A stretch of DNA of 64,000 nt, taken from Forficula auricularia (lineage: Eukaryota; Arthropoda; Insecta; Dermaptera; Forficulidae). A program made the position numbers and the translations under genes. The DNA lies in NCBI GenBank assembly GCA_024734495.1, contig JALMQS010000187.1, positions 6,593,499 through 6,657,498 on the forward strand, given 5' to 3'. Position 1 is the stretch's first letter; each line of letters opens with the position of its first letter. Below the pieces are notes generated by a model. It was not told the origin of the DNA, ran no database searches, and saw only the letters and a program-made list of their open reading frames with translations. Shown one piece after another: positions 22,283 through 52,978 of the stretch.

Positions 22283-23893
22283 TATTCTTCGGACATGTCA
22301 CCCGTTGACCCCTGCAGGACTCACCAGTCCATTGAGGGCTCTCCGGCGAGACTTAAACCTCTGAAACCTATTTGAGTTGACTGAGGGTTTTCAAGAGAGT
22401 GTGCTAATTTCTATTTCTATTATTTATTTGGCCGCGCAGGAGGGGGCCTTCTCTTTACAACAGATAAAAAGTTTACAAAATTTGGTCTATATATTCGTGG
22501 CAATATTTACATTTCTCTCTCTCTCCCTCTCTATTTACAGTAGTAGCATTTATCTTAGTATTCTAAACAAATGTCAAAAAATCATTTTGATAAAAACAAT
22601 AAAAAACTAAAAATATTTACAAAAATAAAAAAATGAATATACCTAAGTCAAATAAGAATAAAATAAAAAAGTCAAAAACACAAAATAAAATAAAATAAAA
22701 AGTAGCGTCAAAAGAGCAAGACCCGTGCGAGAAATTGCTTAAATATCTTCTGGGCCCAGAAGCAATGATATAGGCCTATATTGCTTAAATAACCTAGATA
22801 AAAAAAATGTCGGCTAGCTCTCACCCTCAGTACTCTCATCTCTCTATGTTGTTTTCTGTAATTCTAAGACTCACTTTAGAATCCCAGCAAAACAACTCAA
22901 TAATAGTATCTGTCCAACGCATCGTCTCAATCACAGATATGGCCTTCAGCAATGCTTGCAAAAATTTATTGCAAGTTTCTCCTCAATACTAATTAGAAGG
23001 GTATTTTTATTGTATTCTATCTTCTTCAATAGGACTCAAAATAAAATGATATTGTCAAGTGATTAATCTAAAGTATTCTTAAACATTTTCTTATCTTCCC
23101 TTAAATAATTTTTGATTGCGGGTAAAGTTGTAGCCAGAAAAATTTTCGGAAGGGTGGGGGAGTATGGAGTAGTAATAAAAATGACCTCCCAAATGCCCAG
23201 ATTTTTTTTTAATCAGTTATCTTTTTTTATTAAATTTTGATTGAGTTTTTATTTATATCCTGTAAAACTTGGATTTTTTACCTCAATATTTCGGGTGGGG
23301 TTCTACGGCTGGCTATGACCTTGGTTACAGGAAAAAACCCTCCTCGTTTTTTGCTTTGAACATGGCATGCCCCTTTCTTGAAGAAGTATTGCTTGATATT
23401 GTTTATCATATTTTCTCGTTAAAATCCAAGAAAACATCTTTTACTCAAGGTTATGATAAAATACTTGTTTACAATCAAGCCACAAATGGCTCCAATAGAC
23501 GATTGCAGAAAAACACCTCAGCATTTTTTCCAGCGATATTCGCTGCAGTCGTTTCTAGAAAAATGAATCTTAAATAATAAAAATACATGAGAAAGATTTT
23601 CAATTTTAATTAATATTAAAATATATCGATTAAACTTGATGATTAAGCTATTTATTCATAAATTATCAACTTATTCCAAATTTTGCGGTGGAAAAATAGT
23701 ACTCAAACTGAGCATGAGATGGCGTTTGCTCTCTTCGAAATGGAACGTTTCCAACCTAGTATTTTTTCTGTCATCGTTCTATGGTGGCAAAACAAAACAA
23801 ATCTTTTAAATTTGTACAAATAGTTTCAAAAAAGTCACATTTTTTTTTTAATTACTAAACATAGTACTTTAGTATTCGAAATATTTCACAAGT
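22283..23893. other. Region upstream of Nxt, no gene seen
   Basis: AT-rich sequence with CT-rich and AAAATA simple repeats at 22510-22700. A 102-codon open frame at 23269-23577 has no recognisable motif. The sequence around 23720 (GAGATGGCGTTTGCTC) may be the Nxt promoter. Confidence 0.35.
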
Positions 23894-23998
23894 GTGGTAA
23901 GTTACATTTTTGTATACATATATCATTAGTAAATATTTAAAAATTGAAATTAACCTTAAGATATTTCTTTAATTTTATAGGGATAATAAAAAGTAAAC
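23890..23998 (+). promoter_or_regulatory. Nxt1: Probable 5' UTR intron and leader of Nxt
   Basis: A consensus donor GTAAGT follows AAGTGTG at about 23896, and a good acceptor TTTTATAG ends at 23980. That leaves an 18-base leader before the ATG at 23999. A short 5' UTR intron of about 85 bp is inferred. Confidence 0.4.
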
Positions 23999-24082
23999 AT
24001 GTCAAAAAATATTGATGAAGCTTGTAGAACAGCTGAGGAATTCACCAAACTTTACTATGAAAGTATAGATAAACGAAGACAT
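23999..24082 (+). CDS. Nxt1: Nxt exon 1
   Basis: Starts at the ATG (23999) just after the leader, 28 codons, donor GTGAGT. Encodes MSKNIDEACRTAEEFTKLYY and ESIDKRRH. Confidence 0.93.
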
Positions 24083-27000
24083 GTGAGTTTCAATAATAAT
24101 TTATAATTTTATTTATTTGTCCATCTTATGCAATACAAGCTAACTGTGCTCTGAGCCTATGACTTTGAAAAGATTTTGTTTTGTTGAGAGTAGCAGAAAT
24201 ATACTATATAAAATTTATTTGTTAGAGACTATAATTTCGAAACTCTCCATTTGTTGAGTGACTAACTTACTACTATAAAACGAATTTACTTACCATACAT
24301 CTATATAATCTGGAATTTGAACCCATGAGAAATTTGAGTTAGAATATTTATAATTAAAAAGACTGATGATGAAGGTCAAACCTTCGAAACTATAGTCTCT
24401 AACAAATAAATTATATTTATATTCGTTATATATACAGGGTGTTCCACAGAACTCGTTCATTAAAAGTTTTCATGGAAGGAGTTGAGAGAAAATTTTGAAC
24501 TTTGACATATTTATGTTTTGGAATATGCTCTTTTTAAATAAATTATTAACAACTTTTGGACACTTTCTGCTTTGCCGCAATCGCTATCAACTTTCTTATT
24601 TTCTATGGAACCCCCCAAATATTTTTGCATTATTAGATTAAGTGTTATCTGAACGCCGAGATAGTTGACTATGGTGTTATAAAGTTGTAGCTTACAGCGT
24701 ATTGGTTCTCTAGCTATTGTGAGAGTTTTCGTCTTTTTCGAAGATATCTTGAGTTGGAATTTTTCGCAGGAAAGTGCAAATTTATGTAAGAGTCGTTGGA
24801 GGTCGTTTTCGCAACAAAAGCCGCGTCGTCTGCATAGCACACAATATTGACATCCTCATCTCCCATTGAGTAGCCTTGGACATTTTTTAGGTCTTTTATT
24901 AATTCATTCATCACAAGGTTGAATAAAAATGGACTTAGTGAATCGCCTTGTCGAATTCCCTGGTTGACTTGGATCATTCCCTCCAGTTTCCCCTCTATTC
25001 TGATTCTTGCATAATTATTTTGATATATTTCCTGAATTAATCTAATGAAGACCACTGGTGTTCCATGATCTTCCAAAATCTTCAGGACATGCTTCAGTTG
25101 GATCTTATCAAAAGCTTTTTCTCCAAAAGCGTTAGCGAGGAAGTCAGACTCCAAAATATCAGGATGTCTGAATGAAACGGTTTGGTCAAACAAGTTTCTG
25201 GGAACGGAAGCAAAAGTACCCATCTATAAGACCGTTGTGCGACCAATTTTGACATATGCGGCCGAAACAAGAACAGACACCGCAAAAACAAGAGAAATAT
25301 TGGAAGTTTGTGAAATGAAATCGCTACGCAGAATTGCGGGTAAAACAAGGATGGACAGGGTAAAAAAATGAAGATATTAGGGAAAAGTGCAATATACAAA
25401 AAGTCAGCGTATGGGTCCAAAGGAGAAGATCAGAATGGAGTGCACACGTATTGCGAATGAACGAAGACCGGCTTGTGAGAAAGGTACATGACAACATCCC
25501 TACCGGGAAAAGAAGACGGGGCCGTCCAAGAAAACGATGGAAAGACGCTCTGGAATAAACAGGCTTTTAGCCTACCAATAAGAAGAAGAAAAAGAGATTA
25601 AGTGTTAAAAACCAAGATGATTTTGTATAATTCACTTGATGTTTAAAATCTATTCCGAGTTATTTTAGATAGTTTGTAAAATTTATCAATTTAGCGTTCA
25701 TCTTTAAAAATTAATAATAATTAAACTATTGTTTGTAGAATTAATTTGATCAATCAGAACTCTTAATTAGACATTAAAGAATCTTACTTAATCATAAAAA
25801 TTCAAATTTTATATCTAGGATGATCATAATAATCGTTTATTTCTGAAAATCAAAAAGTTGTTAATACTCAATTTTTTCAAATGGAACAAAGCATAAATTT
25901 TAGTATTTTTGAATTCTACAGAAAAATCCAATAGGAGTTTATTAAATATTCCCTATACCTAAAATGAATAGTTTTTAAATAAAAAATATTTTAAATTTCA
26001 CTCTTCTAGATCTTATTTATTATGTATATTTTTTCTAGCTCATGTCTAAATTATATTTAGACACAGGGGTCTTAGTTTGGAATGGCAATGGAGTAAGCGG
26101 AAAAGACGATATACAAAAATTTATTGAGAAGCTTCCTACAACAGGACATACACTCACTTCTCTTGATTCCCATAATGTAAACCGTAAGTAATTATTCCAT
26201 TATATTTGATCTAAATACATTTTATATGCACAGGAGTTTTTTGACGGGTTATAATGGTGTTTCACACCATCCAGTGTTTAATATTTTTCATTATAAACCA
26301 ACACCGCTTTCCCTAAATGTTACATTTTATATGATTTATTATGACCTTTCTTGAACTGCCATTCATTTATTTATTAGCTGAATAAAAATGAAAAGATTTT
26401 CTTGTCTTGACTAGCAGAGTGGTTGATTTAAAAGTGTCAATCAAAGAGGAGTTTGTTGTCTGCTTGATAACCAAACATTGCAAATAACATAAACCTGCAT
26501 ATATTCTTATATATATAGATAGAGGCATCCGCATAAAAATTGTCGGGGGGGGGGGGGGGGGGGCAAAGCTTGGAGACAAATAATTACATTTTTAAATAAA
26601 AATATATCCATAGTAAATTAAGATACTAAATTTAATTTATATGAAAATTAACAAATCTAGTCCTTTTAAAGTGTTTAAATTATGAATTTTTCACACTAAC
26701 CCAGGGTTGCCGAAGCTTATCCAGGTCCTGGAATTGGATCTTTTTCCCCCTCTCAGCCCTTTTAAAAATATTTGTTAAAATATATTTTTTATTAAATTGT
26801 AAAAAAAAATTATAAGTTTAAAGGTCTGGAAAATTATCAAACGGTTTCTTGGCCTTTAATACAGAAAACCACCCTTTTCGATTTTATTTGGTGAGCCCCC
26901 GGCCCCGGGGTGCAGCCCCCCTGGGCGCCCCTGATTGCACCTTTTATGCTTTTATAAAACTTAGATTGATTTTAAAGTGATGTACATAAATTAACTTTTC

Positions 27001-27952
27001 AAAAAAACATTTTTATACAGATATATTCTAGTGAAGTTAATTCTCTCATTAATATATCAAAGAATAATTAACACATTAACGAGAATTGTTCTTGATCGTG
27101 CTTTTTAAACAAGATATATATCGCGAGACTACTGCTGGTTGAAGCTATTGGAGTCTGCTGAGTCTTAAGTCTGGACCAAGAGAGAATGAAAAAGATGTGA
27201 TCCATTTGGCTATAATCCAGCATCATTTCGCGATTGGCCCGCATGACACTTTTTATATCAAACACTGATATGGATCACCAAATGAATTTGAAATCTGAGA
27301 TGTTATATAACAGAACACGGAGTCTGACTGGGAGATTGAATATATAACATCTCAGATTTCAAATTCATTTGGTGATCCATATCAGTGTTTGATATAAAAA
27401 GTGTCATGCCTGCCAATCGCGAGATGATGCTGAATTATAGCCAAATGGATCACATCTTTTTGATTCTCTCTTGGTCCAGACTTAAGACTCAGCTGACTCC
27501 AATAGCTTCAACCAGCAGTAGTCTCGCGATATATATCTTGTTTAAAAAGCGCGATCAAAAACAATTCTCGTTAATGTGTTAATTATTCTTTGAAATATTA
27601 ATGAGAAAATTAACTTCACTATTTCAAGTTAGAAATATATAAATTCGGATATTATTTTCACTTAATATTTGACAAAAATCATCTGCATTCGATTCGCGAT
27701 CGAATCAAATACAATACAGGAAACTTATGATTAGATATATTCTATTTGAGAATTAGAAAAATATCTTTAAATTTCTCTTTTTTTGTTTCAGAAGCCGCAG
27801 TAGGAAACCAACTTACATTTCTAATACAAGTTGCTGGGTTTGTTCGATTTTCCCAAGAGTCTTCTCGTGCCAAACCTTTCCAGCAAAATTTTATGATAAC
27901 TGCTCAAGGCGATAAATGGAAAATAGTCAGCGATTGCTTTAGATTTCAATAA
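23999..27952 (+). CDS. Nxt1: NTF2-related mRNA export factor Nxt (p15), complete
   Basis: Three exons (84+145+161 nt) give 129 residues and a stop, about the usual length for NXT1/NXT2. The protein has a single NTF2-like fold and pairs with NXF1/TAP to carry mRNA through nuclear pores. Visible signatures: ACRTAEEFTKLYYESIDKRR at the N-terminus, then LYLDTGVLVWNGNGVSG, QQNFMITAQ and the diagnostic WKIVSDCFRFQ C-terminus. Splice phases are 0 and 1 with consensus sites. AATAAA overlaps the stop (27948) with another at 27964. Intron 1 contains a hammerhead-like repeat and a twin-primed LINE; intron 2 a 593-bp palindrome. The gene converges on BTBD10. Confidence 0.96.
24200..24420. repeat. Inverted pair of hammerhead-bearing arms
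   Basis: The left arm (TTATTTGTTAGAGACTATAA) and right arm (complement ending near 24411) face each other. The left arm keeps only the GAAA/stem III/UC half of the motif; the right arm is complete. Upstream at 24183 is the recurrent GAGAGTAGCAGA motif. Confidence 0.6.
24347..24415 (+). ncRNA. Hammerhead-ribozyme-like motif C (complete)
   Basis: CUGAUGA (24363-24369), stem II GAAGG/CCUUC with loop UCAAA, GAAA (24386-24389), self-complementary stem III CUAUAG, U then C17 at 24397. Stem I: AGA pairs UCU next to the core, then an internal loop, then UAUAAUU (24349-24355) pairs AAUUAUA (24409-24415). Layout is that of a type I hammerhead. Activity untested. Confidence 0.65.
24648..25594. mobile_element. 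Twin-primed (5'-inverted) LINE insertion with exact TSD
   Basis: AGATTAAGTGTTA occurs at 24635-24647 and again at 25595-25607, an exact 13-bp duplication. Between them, 24648 to about 25200 reads as reverse transcriptase on the minus strand: MIQVNQGIRQGDSLSPFLFN, then CYADDAAFVA, then by frameshift KFQLKISSKKTKTLTIAREP. From about 25205 to 25562 the C-terminal part reads on the plus strand: IYKTVVRPILTYAAETRTDT, then RRRGRPRKRWKDALE. The 3' tail is an AAGAAG repeat. Dead copy in Nxt intron 1. Confidence 0.92.
25608..26038. other. Nxt intron 1, nothing recognised
   Basis: AT-rich flank of the repeat that the LINE entered, then plain intron up to exon 2. Confidence 0.5.
26039..26183 (+). CDS. 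Nxt1: Nxt exon 2
   Basis: Acceptor TTCTAG, donor C|GTAAGT. Encodes LMSKLYLDTGVLVWNGNGVS through TLTSLDSHNVN, the strand-rich core of the NTF2 fold. Ends in phase 1. Confidence 0.95.
26523..26932. mobile_element. Probable hAT-like MITE relic with a 19-G run
   Basis: A run of 19 G (26545-26563) lies near the left end. The right end is GGGCGCCCCTGA, a common hAT-type terminus. The internal patch CCCTTTTAAAAATATTTGTT is shared with 21280-21310. No target duplication was confirmed. Confidence 0.35.
27029..27621. repeat. 593-bp near-perfect palindrome in Nxt intron 2
   Basis: Arms of about 281 bp are separated by 31 bp (27310-27340). They mirror each other closely enough to encode near-identical 65-codon frames on opposite strands. 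A transcript would fold into a long hairpin. A diverged half copy is at 8.9-9.1 kb. Confidence 0.85.
27792..27952 (+). CDS. Nxt1: Nxt exon 3 with stop
   Basis: Acceptor TTTCAG at 27791. Encodes QAAVGNQLTFLIQVAGFVRF to KIVSDCFRFQ and TAA at 27950-27952. The exon lies 170 bp right of a large palindrome. Confidence 0.95.
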
Positions 27953-27969
27953 AATTTATTGTAAATAAA
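27948..27969 (+). terminator. Nxt polyadenylation signals
   Basis: AATAAA at 27948, overlapping the stop, and a second at 27964 followed by an A run. Either would give a very short 3' UTR. Confidence 0.55.
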
Positions 27970-28384
27970 AAAAAAAAAAAAATTTATTGTATCCATCTGT
28001 ATAATCTCGCATTTTATTTTTAAGACTATAAACATAAAATATTGATAAATGTATTTTTTTTTTTTTTATAATTAAATTTGCTAATTTCTTATATACAATT
28101 TTTTTTTTATAAATATGAAAAAATATTATATAGCTTAAAAGATAAATTTTTAAGTACAAAAGTGGAATTTTAGTTTGTGCTTTTTAGTAAATTTAGTTGG
28201 TATAATAAAAATATTTATATCTAATATAATTTAGGCTAAATTAAATTAAAGTAACGATTAGTAGTTTTTAAATTAAATTTAAAGTCTAGAAAGATTTGTA
28301 GAATAGAAAATCTTTAGTTATTACATAAAAATGGAATCAAAAGATTTAATTTGAAATTTAATTAAAAATAAATTAGAGATTTAG
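27953..28384. other. Intergenic gap between convergent Nxt and BTBD10
   Basis: 432 bp of very AT-rich DNA between the two stop codons. It must hold both 3' UTRs. Minus-strand AATAAA (TTTATT on plus) occurs at about 27983 and 28013, so the two transcripts may overlap. Confidence 0.6.
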
Positions 28385-48667
<20,283 letters not shown>

Positions 48668-48683
48668 TTCACCTCCAAAGCAA

Positions 48684-49338
48684 CTGAAAAAATGATAAAG
48701 ATTGCATTTGGTTTTGACATATCAATCGAATGGCAAATTTTCTGGAGTTTGACATTTCATAACAATTCTGAGAATGATCATAGAATTAGTAGATAATCTG
48801 TTATAGATATGAATATAATCTAATGAAAATATAAACAATAATAATAAAAAAAAATACAAAAACTTACAAAATTTGAGATATTATTTCACTTCGCCTTAAA
48901 TATTGAATCAAATGGGCGAGACAAGAGATTTTTTGAAGCTTATAAATATAATATTCTAGCCTTTGGAACTTGTCATATTTCATTCATAAAACAAAGCTTG
49001 TGACGACAACGTTCAAAGGAATTTGAGATTAATGTATCAATGGATAAATAAAAGCAGTTATTTCACAATGATGGATAAATTATAGCAATGTCACAATCTC
49101 AATTGATTTTTGTCTCAATAGAAGAAGCCGCCGCCATCTGTTTGGGAAAGCCGACTTCAGGTTCATGGCGCGTGAAGCTCAAACCCCCCAAATTCAAACT
49201 AAAAAAAGTTCACTTTCTCAGTAGCAGAACATAACATTTTTGTTCCTTACAAAATATTATTCCTATCATTAAAAAAAAAAAAAAAAAAATCATCAATATT
49301 ATAAACTGATTGAATTTGTTGAATCCATAACAAATACC
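48684..49338 (-). promoter_or_regulatory. Likely BTBD10 5' UTR exon and promoter region
   Basis: An acceptor at 48684-48686 shows that transcription starts farther right. The GC-richer patch at about 49120-49180 reads AACAGATGGCGGCGGCTTC on the minus strand, resembling a metazoan 5' UTR or YY1-type start region. Exon limits cannot be fixed. Confidence 0.35.
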
Positions 49339-49517
49339 CAGCGCCGTAAGTAGCTTTTTTAGGGCCCTGTGCAAACATTTTTTTAGGGCTCCTATATTTT
49401 TTGGGAAAATTTTTGTAAAACAAATTTTTAAAGAAAATTCAATTAACAATTTCGTTTTAGGGCCCAATAGATCTCTGGGCTCTGTGCGGGTGCACCTGCT
49501 GCCTAGTTACGGTGCTG
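49339..49517. mobile_element. hAT MITE, 179 bp
   Basis: Ends CAGCGCCGTAAGTAG and complement of CAGCACCGTAACTAG. Flanks CAAATACC (49331-49338) and CAAATGCC (49518-49525) are eight bases with one difference. Internal AGGGCCC-type blocks. Non-coding. Confidence 0.8.
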
Positions 49518-49597
49518 CAAATGCCTCGATCACACGGGAGACTTTGCGACCCAGCCTCTTGATAAAACAAACTAAAGAATCATAAATAAGAAAGAAA

Positions 49598-50614
49598 ACG
49601 GTCTTATTTTATCAAAATCATCAATCTTAAGGTTCATAGTACATTTGAATATAAGAAAATAACATTTTGATTAAGAATTTTGTAGTTTAAATGAAATTGT
49701 ATGAAAAGATTCAATTTCTTCTCTCCGGGAGCGAATCAACTTAAAATGGCAAAACGATTTATTTTTTTCTCATTAGATATTTATTCAAATCTATTGAAAT
49801 TTCATATCTCTGTGTTATTTTCACTTATCTTTTATTTTAAATAATTATTATTATTAAATTTGCCTTTTAAAGGGTAGTTTATTTGTAGTCCAATTTGAAA
49901 AAACGCTAATAACTCCGTTAAAGTTTTTTTAAAAAATATGAAATTAGTAGATATATTAAAACCATTAATTATTAATAATTTAATTCAATTTTGAACGAAA
50001 TTGATTAAGTACTTTTTGAGAAAATGGTCAAAAACAATATGAACCGTCAAAAAAAACCATGTTTTTTGAAAGCACGAAATGCCTTTGAAAAAAGTTAAAA
50101 AAGTAATATGAAACGAAACGTTGACATGTGACATGGAGGTGAATTTTAAAACGTTTCTAAAACGGCCTTTCATAGTCAATTTTCGGGTTTTTTGACGTTT
50201 TTCTCAAAAAGTACTGAATCAATTTCGTTCAAAATTAAATTAAATATTTAATAATTAATTGTTTTATAATATCTACTAATTTCATATTTTAAAAAAACTT
50301 TCAACGGAATTATTCTCGTTTTTTCAAATAAACTATACCCTTTAAAATACAAATTTCCTAACAATAATTATTTGATATAAAAAATAAATGAAAATAACAC
50401 AGTGATATGAAATTTCAATAGATTTGAATAAATATCTAATGAGAAAAAAAATAAAATTTTTTGCCATTTTTAGTTGATTCGCTCCCGGACAGAAGAAATT
50501 GAATCTTTTGATACAATTTCTTTTAAACTACAAAATTCTTAATCACAATGCTATTTTCTTATATAATAAACATACTATGAACCTTCAGATAGATGAAATC
50601 GATAAAATAAGATC
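49598..50614. repeat. About 1-kb foldback with roughly 430-bp arms
   Basis: Arms run from about 49598 to 50020 and 50180 to 50614, alignable throughout with scattered differences (for example TTCTCTCCGGGAGCGAATCA versus the complement of TGATTCGCTCCCGGACAGAA). The spacer is about 160 bp. No termini or coding sequence identified. Confidence 0.8.
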
Positions 50615-51520
50615 GATATCTTCCTTATTTAAAATTATTTTGGTCTGTAATATCAAGATCTCTCACATCAGTCACCTTATATTTATCATTGATTCAAGTC
50701 CATCCACTCTACAATATTGAAATATTTTTTAACGCGTAAACTATTGATTTTAGACATTTCAGTCATATTAAATTTTCTGTAGAGAACAACAAAACACAAA
50801 CACAAACACAAACACTGGCAACGGAGCACGAAGGCCATTATCGAGCCCCAAACACTTTATTGTTAAATTTTCTGTTTTAAATTAAGTTTTTTTAATAAAG
50901 GTCATTATATAAATTTGTGTACCTCAAAGGGTTAGGCAGTGATGGTGAAATTTATGTGGAAAGTTGATAAATCCTGTTTAGAGGCTTAGAGACATATTCA
51001 AAAACACTAATGAAGAAATATTTTGATATTTTAAATTCCTAAAGAAAGTTTAATATCTATAATTAGTCCCGATGATTATTTAAGTTGCTAGAGAGGGTTA
51101 AAATTACAAAATTAAAAGTGAAGAAACAAGATACTTGGGTAGGCATTTATAGTGATAGTTCTATTTTTGGAACTTCACGTCCTTCTAATTTTGGTCGCCG
51201 AAAAAATTACTCTTTTTTTATTATAGTACTCTTTTATAGTAAATTTCAGTTTTCTTGGTTTTTTTATTTTGAAAATTTTATAATTTTAATTTTGTAAGAA
51301 CCCCACCATAATTTTTCATCCTCATGTTGACCCTGTTAGCAATTAATAATAACTTATTTCAAACTCTATTTTTTTGACGGCCCCTTCGGCCAATTTTTTC
51401 CCCGAAACTCTTTTTTATTATAGGATGGTCCTCCATTTCATAGTAATTTCAACTTTTCTTGGTTTTTTTGGTTTGAAAATATTATAATTTTTTAAATTTA
51501 GGGAACGAACAAAAGATTAT
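50615..51520. other. Intergenic, nothing recognised
   Basis: AT-rich; an ACAAAC simple repeat at about 50795-50812 precedes a GC-richer patch to 50850. No supported exon. Confidence 0.45.
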
Positions 51521-51524
51521 TTTT

Positions 51525-51690
51525 ATTACAGACAAAAGGATCAGCCGGGGCTCAAACCCGGGATCTTTGCATATGTACTGCAATGCTTTGTCATAAGAGG
51601 TTTAGCTCCTATATCCACTAAGCTACTGATAACTGAACCCAAACTAATACCTTTTGTCTATATGAATTATGGAATTTCTTTTTTAATCCT
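51525..51690 (-). mobile_element. SINE family A, minus strand, best head
   Basis: Minus strand: CAGTAGCTTAGTGGATATAG as A box, then CCCGGGTTTGAGCCCCGG as B box, followed by TGATCCTTTTGTCTGTAATA. Confidence 0.65.
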
Positions 51691-52560
51691 CTCCTCGTTC
51701 ATTTTTCGCAGCGTAGGCCTTGATTCATTAATTAAACAATTAAATATTCCAATAATTTTTATTTTTAACCCCCCCCCTATTTTTTGTTCAATTTCAACCA
51801 AAATCTAATCATTATTAAAGCAATCTCAATATAAAGAATCTACATGTGAAATTTATTTTTGATTTTCACACTAGTTTTTGAGCTAGAGCGTACACAAAAT
51901 TTGGTAACGTGTACTAAAAGACATTTTGACCAAGTAATAAATATCTCGTAAAATATTATTTTTTCGATGTTTACTCAAAAGGGCTTTATGTAGAGCAGAA
52001 CGACATGGTTTCACTCAATTTTTTTTATCAAAATAGTTATAGTGTTTTTGAGAAATTTACGTAAAACCAAGGAAAAAAAACTTTTTTCATTCACGATTAG
52101 ATTACTTGAACATACCTTGTATGTAAAAAAGTAAAAAGTAAATAGTATCATTGGCGTCCGCTGACTGGGGCAAGATGGTGCATTATAAGGTCGATCTAGG
52201 GCGCTGGGGGGCAAAGGAAGCACGTACCTTCGGCGGTAAATTTTATGATGCGGTACATTTTTTAAAGAGCAACTTTTTTTGTAAATATTTAGCATTGGGG
52301 ATTGGGGGGAGCGGCGGAAAATTCAAGCTAGACCCCTTGTCAAAAGACGTAGATACTGCTCTGGGGACCTAAAAATTTGCCAAAATAAATTTACATATTC
52401 AAGTAAAATCAATATTTTTAAAACGACTTCAAAAAGGAGGAGGTTCTTAATTTGACAGATTTTTTTTGTCTATGTTACCTGATATCTTCGCCAATTGAGA
52501 ACCGTTTTTGATGATTTTTTTGCATTGGGTTCAGTCTAGTTTCCGATTGGTCCTGTTTTT
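51691..52560. other. Intergenic, decayed repeats
   Basis: A C run at 51769-51777, and a GC-richer patch at 52150-52370 that encodes nothing recognisable and looks like transposon debris. Confidence 0.4.
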
Positions 52561-52976
52561 TTATTTTATCCAATGCAAAGCATGGGGAAAATATTGTAAT
52601 CGGTCTCGAGGCAAGCGCGACTTCAAAGGGTCCTCAGATAAAGACTACGGAACCCATGGACTCAATTAAAGTTACAAATTGTAGTATTCAATTAGGTTGA
52701 ATTTTAGCACGTGACGGTTTTGCCAAAAATTACATGGGGTCTCGTCGAGAGGCCAAAAAGTACCATTTTTACTTTATCCAATGCAAAGCATGGGTAAAGT
52801 ATTGTAATCGCTCTCGGGGCAAGCGTGGCTTCAAAGGGTCCTCAGGTAAAGACTACGGAACCCATGGACTCAATTAAAGTCACAAATTGTAGTATTCAAT
52901 TAGGTTGAATTTTAGCACGTGACGGTTTTGCCAAAAATTACAAGGGGTCTCGTCGAGAGGCCAAAAAGTGCGATTT
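52561..52976. repeat. Tandem duplication, two 208-bp units
   Basis: TCCAATGCAAAGCATGGG starts at 52569 and again at 52777, and the two units are nearly identical throughout (GACTACGGAACCCATGGACT, then TTGAATTTTAGCACGTGACG). Confidence 0.9.
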
Positions 52977-52978
52977 TT

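Noticed and set aside
23269..23577. 102-codon open frame upstream of Nxt
   Set aside because: No recognisable motif, splice partner or family, and no supporting context; kept only as part of the intergenic description.
27068..27582. Two nearly identical 65-codon frames on opposite strands
   Set aside because: Mirror images produced by the palindrome arms; no evidence of a protein.
52151..52372. 73-codon plus-strand frame in a GC-richer patch
   Set aside because: No recognisable protein; looks like transposon debris.
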